64,000 nucleotides of DNA, from contig NZ_FOIB01000006.1 in the NCBI RefSeq assembly GCF_900111765.1, forward strand, positions 186,001-250,000, given 5' to 3'. A program made the translations under genes and the position numbers. The first letter of the stretch is position 1; the number at the start of each line of letters is the position of its first letter. Source of the stretch: Myxococcus fulvus (GTDB lineage Bacteria > Myxococcota > Myxococcia > Myxococcales > Myxococcaceae). Below, piece after piece: positions 61,601-64,000 of the stretch. The notes beneath the pieces were generated by a model. The model made no database searches, was not told the DNA's origin, and saw nothing but the letters and a program-made list of their open reading frames with translations.

Positions 61601-64000
61601 CCAGCCCGTCGTATTGGTATTCCTCCCGGGCGCCGTTGGGTTTCGTCTGGGAGGTCTGCGCGCCCGTGGTGGCGTCGTGCTGGAACTCGAACTGCAGCGT
61701 GCGGTCCGACGAAACGGGTGGCAGCAGGCGCCTGGTCAGGTAGGTGTGGAAGTCGGAGTCGAAGGACTCGGTGATGACGCCCTGACCCGGCAGCTCGATG
61801 CGAGTCTGGTTTCCCCAGGCGTCGTAGGCATAGGTGTAGACCTGCCAGGTGTCGCCGCTCGACCAACGCGAGTGGGTCTTCAGGTCCCACGTCGTCGCGT
61901 CATAGGTCTTGCGTTCCCAGCGGAGCGTCTGATTCCCCGCGAGGTCCGAGCTGAGCCGCAGCTCCTTCAAGAAGCCGAAGCGGTGCAGCTCCACGCTGTT
62001 CTCGAACACCTGCCGGGTGTGGAGGATGTCGGTCGGGGCCTCGGAGTTGCGCTGGGTGACGAGGGTGGTGTTGCCGAAGTCGTCGAACTGGAAGGTGCTC
62101 AGGCGCGTGAGGTCGGGCGTGTCCGAGTCCGCGAAGGTGTAGAGCTTCTTGAGCACCGTCGACGTCCGTATCTGGTGGATGCCCGAGCCGGTGGGCGTGT
62201 CGTAGGTGTACTCGACGCGGCTCATCAAGGCCTGGTCGGAAGCGCGGCGCACCGTCTGTGATTCCACCGTGTAGGTGAGCGGGAACTCCTGGTGATAGCG
62301 CGTCTGCGTGACGATGCCCGAGGTTCCCGTCTGGGGGTCCGTCTTGTTCCAGGCCGCGAAGCCCAGCCAGCCGCGCCCTCGGAGGCTCAGCCGCGCGCCC
62401 GCGTACGTGAAGTCATGGGTGTAGCTTCGGGTTGCGGAGTAGGCCTGGGTGTAGGAGGCGACGACGTAGCGGGGATACTGGATGCTGCGCGACGCGAAGG
62501 TCATGCCCCCGGCGTCGCTCTGTCCTCGAGGGCTGGCGGCCAGGGCATAGGTGGCGCCCGGGAGCTGGTTGTTGAAGAGCGCCTGGGGGTCCACCAGCGC
62601 TTCCTCGGCCTCCTGGGTGGGCGCCTCCGGGCTGTAGATGGCCGCGTCCGTGATGGGTTTGTAGGTGAGCTCGAAGCGCCCCCCCAGGCCATTGGTGACG
62701 GAGGCCATCAGGTCGGGGTACTCGGTGGTGGCCGAGAGCAGGTGGACCTCGCCGGAGCCGTTCACCTGGAGGAGGTCTGCCTTGCCCACGCCCGACAGGC
62801 CCAGGGCCATGACGGCCTCGCCCAGGGCCACGGCGTCCGGAAGCGAGGACACCTTCGGGTGGTGGCGCAGGGTGCCCCCTTCGTTGACGAAGACGGCGAT
62901 GCGGCTCTTCTGGGCTGGAGAGCCCGGGCGGAGGTGGTCTCCGATGAGGACCAGGTCGTCGCGACCATTGCCTGTCACGTCCGCGGGCATGAGCTGGGGG
63001 ACAGCGCTGCCGTAGAGCAGGCCGGTGTCGCCCAGATCCCGGACGACGAAGCCCTTGCCGGTGTTGTAGAGCAGGCGCAGGTGGAGCGTCTTGCCGTTGG
63101 TATAGGGATTGATGAGGTCGACCTGGCCATCGCCGTTGAGATGGATGGGAATGAGGCTTCCCGTCCAGGGGACGCGCGAGCCGGAGGGGAGCAGCGGGGT
63201 GGTCTGTTGCTGATAGCCCTGGCGGTCGGGTTGCGCCTTGAGCCAGGTCAGCTCGAGGAAGCCCGCCTTCTCGGAGGCATAGACGAGGTCCGTCTGACCG
63301 GAGCCATCCAGGTCCAGGGGGAGCAGGAGTCCGCCGAACAGGAGCGAGGTGGCGGTGGGGCCGCTCGCTGACGCGGCGAAGGTGCGGCCATTGGAGTAGA
63401 GGACGTCGAGCTTCAGCCTGGACGCGCTCTGCGTCGCATAGACGAGGTCCGTGCGCCCGTCACCATCGGCGTCGAGCGCGAGCAGGCGCCCTCCCCAGAG
63501 GAGGTTGTCGGGGCCGGCGCCGTTGACGGGGCCCTCGCGCACGAGTGTCCAGCGGCCGTCACGCAAGGTGGCCTTGAAGAGCGTCAGGCCCAGCTTGCCG
63601 CCGTTGTTCACCGCGTAGACCAGGTCCATGCGGCCGTCGGCGTCGACGTCGAGCGGGCAGAACGTGCCGCCCCAGAGGAGGTCGACGCCGCCGAAGTCCA
63701 CGGGGTGGGGCCCATCCAGGCCCGAGCCGGTGGAGTAGTACAGGTCCATGCGCAGCCGGAGATTCACCGGATAGACATGCAGGAGGTCGGTGCGACCATT
63801 GCCATTCACATCGATGGGGAGCTTCTGCCCCCCGCGCATGGACTTGCCGAGCGCCCGGGCCGGCTGGAAGAGGGTGGGCGCCAGGTCTTGCTGTCCCTGC
63901 CAGGTGAAGGTGGTGGGAGGCAGGGCGGTGCCGCGTGCCTCGGTGGAGATGGATTGGAGCAGGGGCCGGCCGGTGGAGCGGCTGGGCTGGTAGGCGAGGC
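58650..64000 (-). CDS. Giant SpvB/TcB-RHS repeat protein (RHS2), 5' end cut by window
   Basis: At least 1783 aa; the frame continues past base 64000, so the N-terminal SpvB part is mostly missing. Visible are the FG-GAP repeats (LDADGDGRTDLVYATQ), the TcdB-middle segment RGWLGFAAWNKTDPQTG, RHS repeats and the core YYSPLLGGFITADTM with TDPSG. The tail of about 275 residues is again hydrophobic with GVGALVGAGLGGLAYN; its last 60 residues differ from RHS1 but both end in an LH(A/S)E(Q/K) segment (LHAEQ, LHSEK). It is a close paralogue of RHS1 along the whole visible length. Confidence 0.9.
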   Translation of the reverse strand, partial: LAYQPSRSTGRPLLQSISTEARGTALPPTTFTWQGQQDLAPTLFQPARALGKSMRGGQKLPIDVNGNGRTDLLHVYPVNLRLRMDLYYSTGSGLDGPHPVDFGGVDLLWGGTFCPLDVDADGRMDLVYAVNNGGKLGLTLFKATLRDGRWTLVREGPVNGAGPDNLLWGGRLLALDADGDGRTDLVYATQSASRLKLDVLYSNGRTFAASASGPTATSLLFGGLLLPLDLDGSGQTDLVYASEKAGFLELTWLKAQPDRQGYQQQTTPLLPSGSRVPWTGSLIPIHLNGDGQVDLINPYTNGKTLHLRLLYNTGKGFVVRDLGDTGLLYGSAVPQLMPADVTGNGRDDLVLIGDHLRPGSPAQKSRIAVFVNEGGTLRHHPKVSSLPDAVALGEAVMALGLSGVGKADLLQVNGSGEVHLLSATTEYPDLMASVTNGLGGRFELTYKPITDAAIYSPEAPTQEAEEALVDPQALFNNQLPGATYALAASPRGQSDAGGMTFASRSIQYPRYVVASYTQAYSATRSYTHDFTYAGARLSLRGRGWLGFAAWNKTDPQTGTSGIVTQTRYHQEFPLTYTVESQTVRRASDQALMSRVEYTYDTPTGSGIHQIRTSTVLKKLYTFADSDTPDLTRLSTFQFDDFGNTTLVTQRNSEAPTDILHTRQVFENSVELHRFGFLKELRLSSDLAGNQTLRWERKTYDATTWDLKTHSRWSSGDTWQVYTYAYDAWGNQTRIELPGQGVITESFDSDFHTYLTRRLLPPVSSDRTLQFEFQHDATTGAQTSQTKPNGAREEYQYDGLGRPTQSRRTGPDGSLVTTMRFEHGQDTTGPYHQTWTRQEWNRDIWAVRTNHLDGFERITRTVSQGEENGERVGRAIHEDTLLDAHDQVTEQTLPYFSGDTPVRAQVCVYDEYMRLVRQETPSAGDSPNVTTYAYPHANRATITEGATSTAPRTRKMAYRYHGDTRTLELLEDSQAHTTRFTHDLLGRRLSAKDPNVETAFTYDGLGRQTSVTTRSGSTLFTQGTYAYQDTQRSWTYTDGAGLVTTFQHDKLMRRTSKQVGSEQTDYTYDEPTRPLSAGQLTGVTLPDGTAYAYGHDADGNTSSVTLTLDGTAYPLSQDFTPERLVSRIVYPDAAKTEVHYRRDALQRLLEINEGSTKHLVQSDFTALGAPAVARYGNEVRAAWTYTSDGHLLTQDVSNKEERPVLASTLAWNPFWQVASIQDRLEAPRSQALTYDPLGQLVKAEGGSHGPQEFAYDGARNLTRFADLTLERTGHRISGGALPSNPDAITARYDTNGSLVQLRYDTVNYRYAYDGERRLQKVFLVLPDAGGHPERPLRDQELMSFTYDHDGRRLKKVEAELTTYYVAPCYEVVAFENGARQHTRSILEGNHLVATVTAVESGTPPATSSGVPTTGTRYFHVNNTQSTTLVTDEQGQVSCAVDYDPFGKPARISGKDDFRRKYTGLELDGSLLYYASSRYYSPLLGGFITADTMLGAPEEQAGAFNRYAYVLNDPMTLTDPSGFGFFSWIGSVFSSIVSGVARAVDSVANFFTNTVKPWFENHWKEIISYTVDVLLVLGGIALTFIPGLQGVAAAALTIGVGALVGAGLGGLAYNITASAKGEKFEWGKWGTQIGIGALTGAVAGGFAAGGSAAAAGLGYVARSAANVGVQAVANGVGGAVSNTIGQVLSNVAEGSDATKNLGFAALSGAVLGAVSGGVIAARAKPRSSVYLVSDTPPPSTFTAAVQAAWAQNKFWNKFLTHKLENAAATSVGNTLNTLHSEKLI

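Overview
The window is 64 kb of high-GC DNA with strong G/C third-position bias, almost certainly from a myxobacterium of the Myxococcaceae. This is inferred from overall style: two-component genes and ECF sigma factors mixed with many large secreted proteins of no known family, DUF1844 and SpoVG genes, and long G+C-driven shadow ORFs opposite most genes. No rRNA, tRNA, CRISPR array, IS element, integrase or prophage is visible. Both window edges cut genes: one at base 1 and a giant RHS gene at base 64000.

Layout. (1) 1-6550: an arginine operon read leftward (carbamoyltransferase, argB, deacylase, argH, argG, then a cut gene) with argR divergent. The carbamoyltransferase is of the N-acyl-ornithine type, so carbamoylation precedes deacylation. 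The residue that decides acetyl versus succinyl specificity is Ala, which points to the succinyl route. (2) 6687-11461: a Uma2-family protein, then a VWA protein, a response regulator and a histidine kinase. Four degenerate copies of the regulator/kinase junction lie between the last two. (3) 11807-19386: an ECF sigma factor followed by four consecutive exported proteins, one with a vitellogenin-like N-terminal and helical-repeat layout and one a cysteine-rich lipoprotein. (4) 19493-25666: an M20 amidohydrolase, a TetR/epimerase pair with a palindromic operator candidate, a spermidine-synthase-like protein, a coiled-coil protein and a DUF4157 (eCIS-associated) protein.

(5) 25749-37390: clpB, small unknown genes, thiE, a C26 glutamine amidotransferase, a thiD-like kinase, dnaB, and an acyltransferase/LytS/LytTR operon. 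(6) 37568-42017: a core block read leftward: spoVG, prs, rplY, pth, rpsF, rpsR, rplI. S18 carries an unusual Gly-Asp-Arg repeat extension. (7) 42151-48287: a small membrane protein, nucleotide salvage (tdk, a UPRT-like gene, hpt), an aquaporin, a LysE exporter, a degenerate site-2-protease-like membrane protein and a GNAT acetyltransferase.

(8) 48328-64000: the most striking region. Two giant SpvB/TcB-RHS proteins, both ending in long hydrophobic Gly-rich tails, alternate on one strand with three members of a family of about 320-470 aa that I do not recognise. The repeated RHS-then-partner order, the shared cysteines and the conserved leader sequences suggest a duplicated module whose parts work together. 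No TcA-type injection subunit and no obvious immunity gene are seen in the window.
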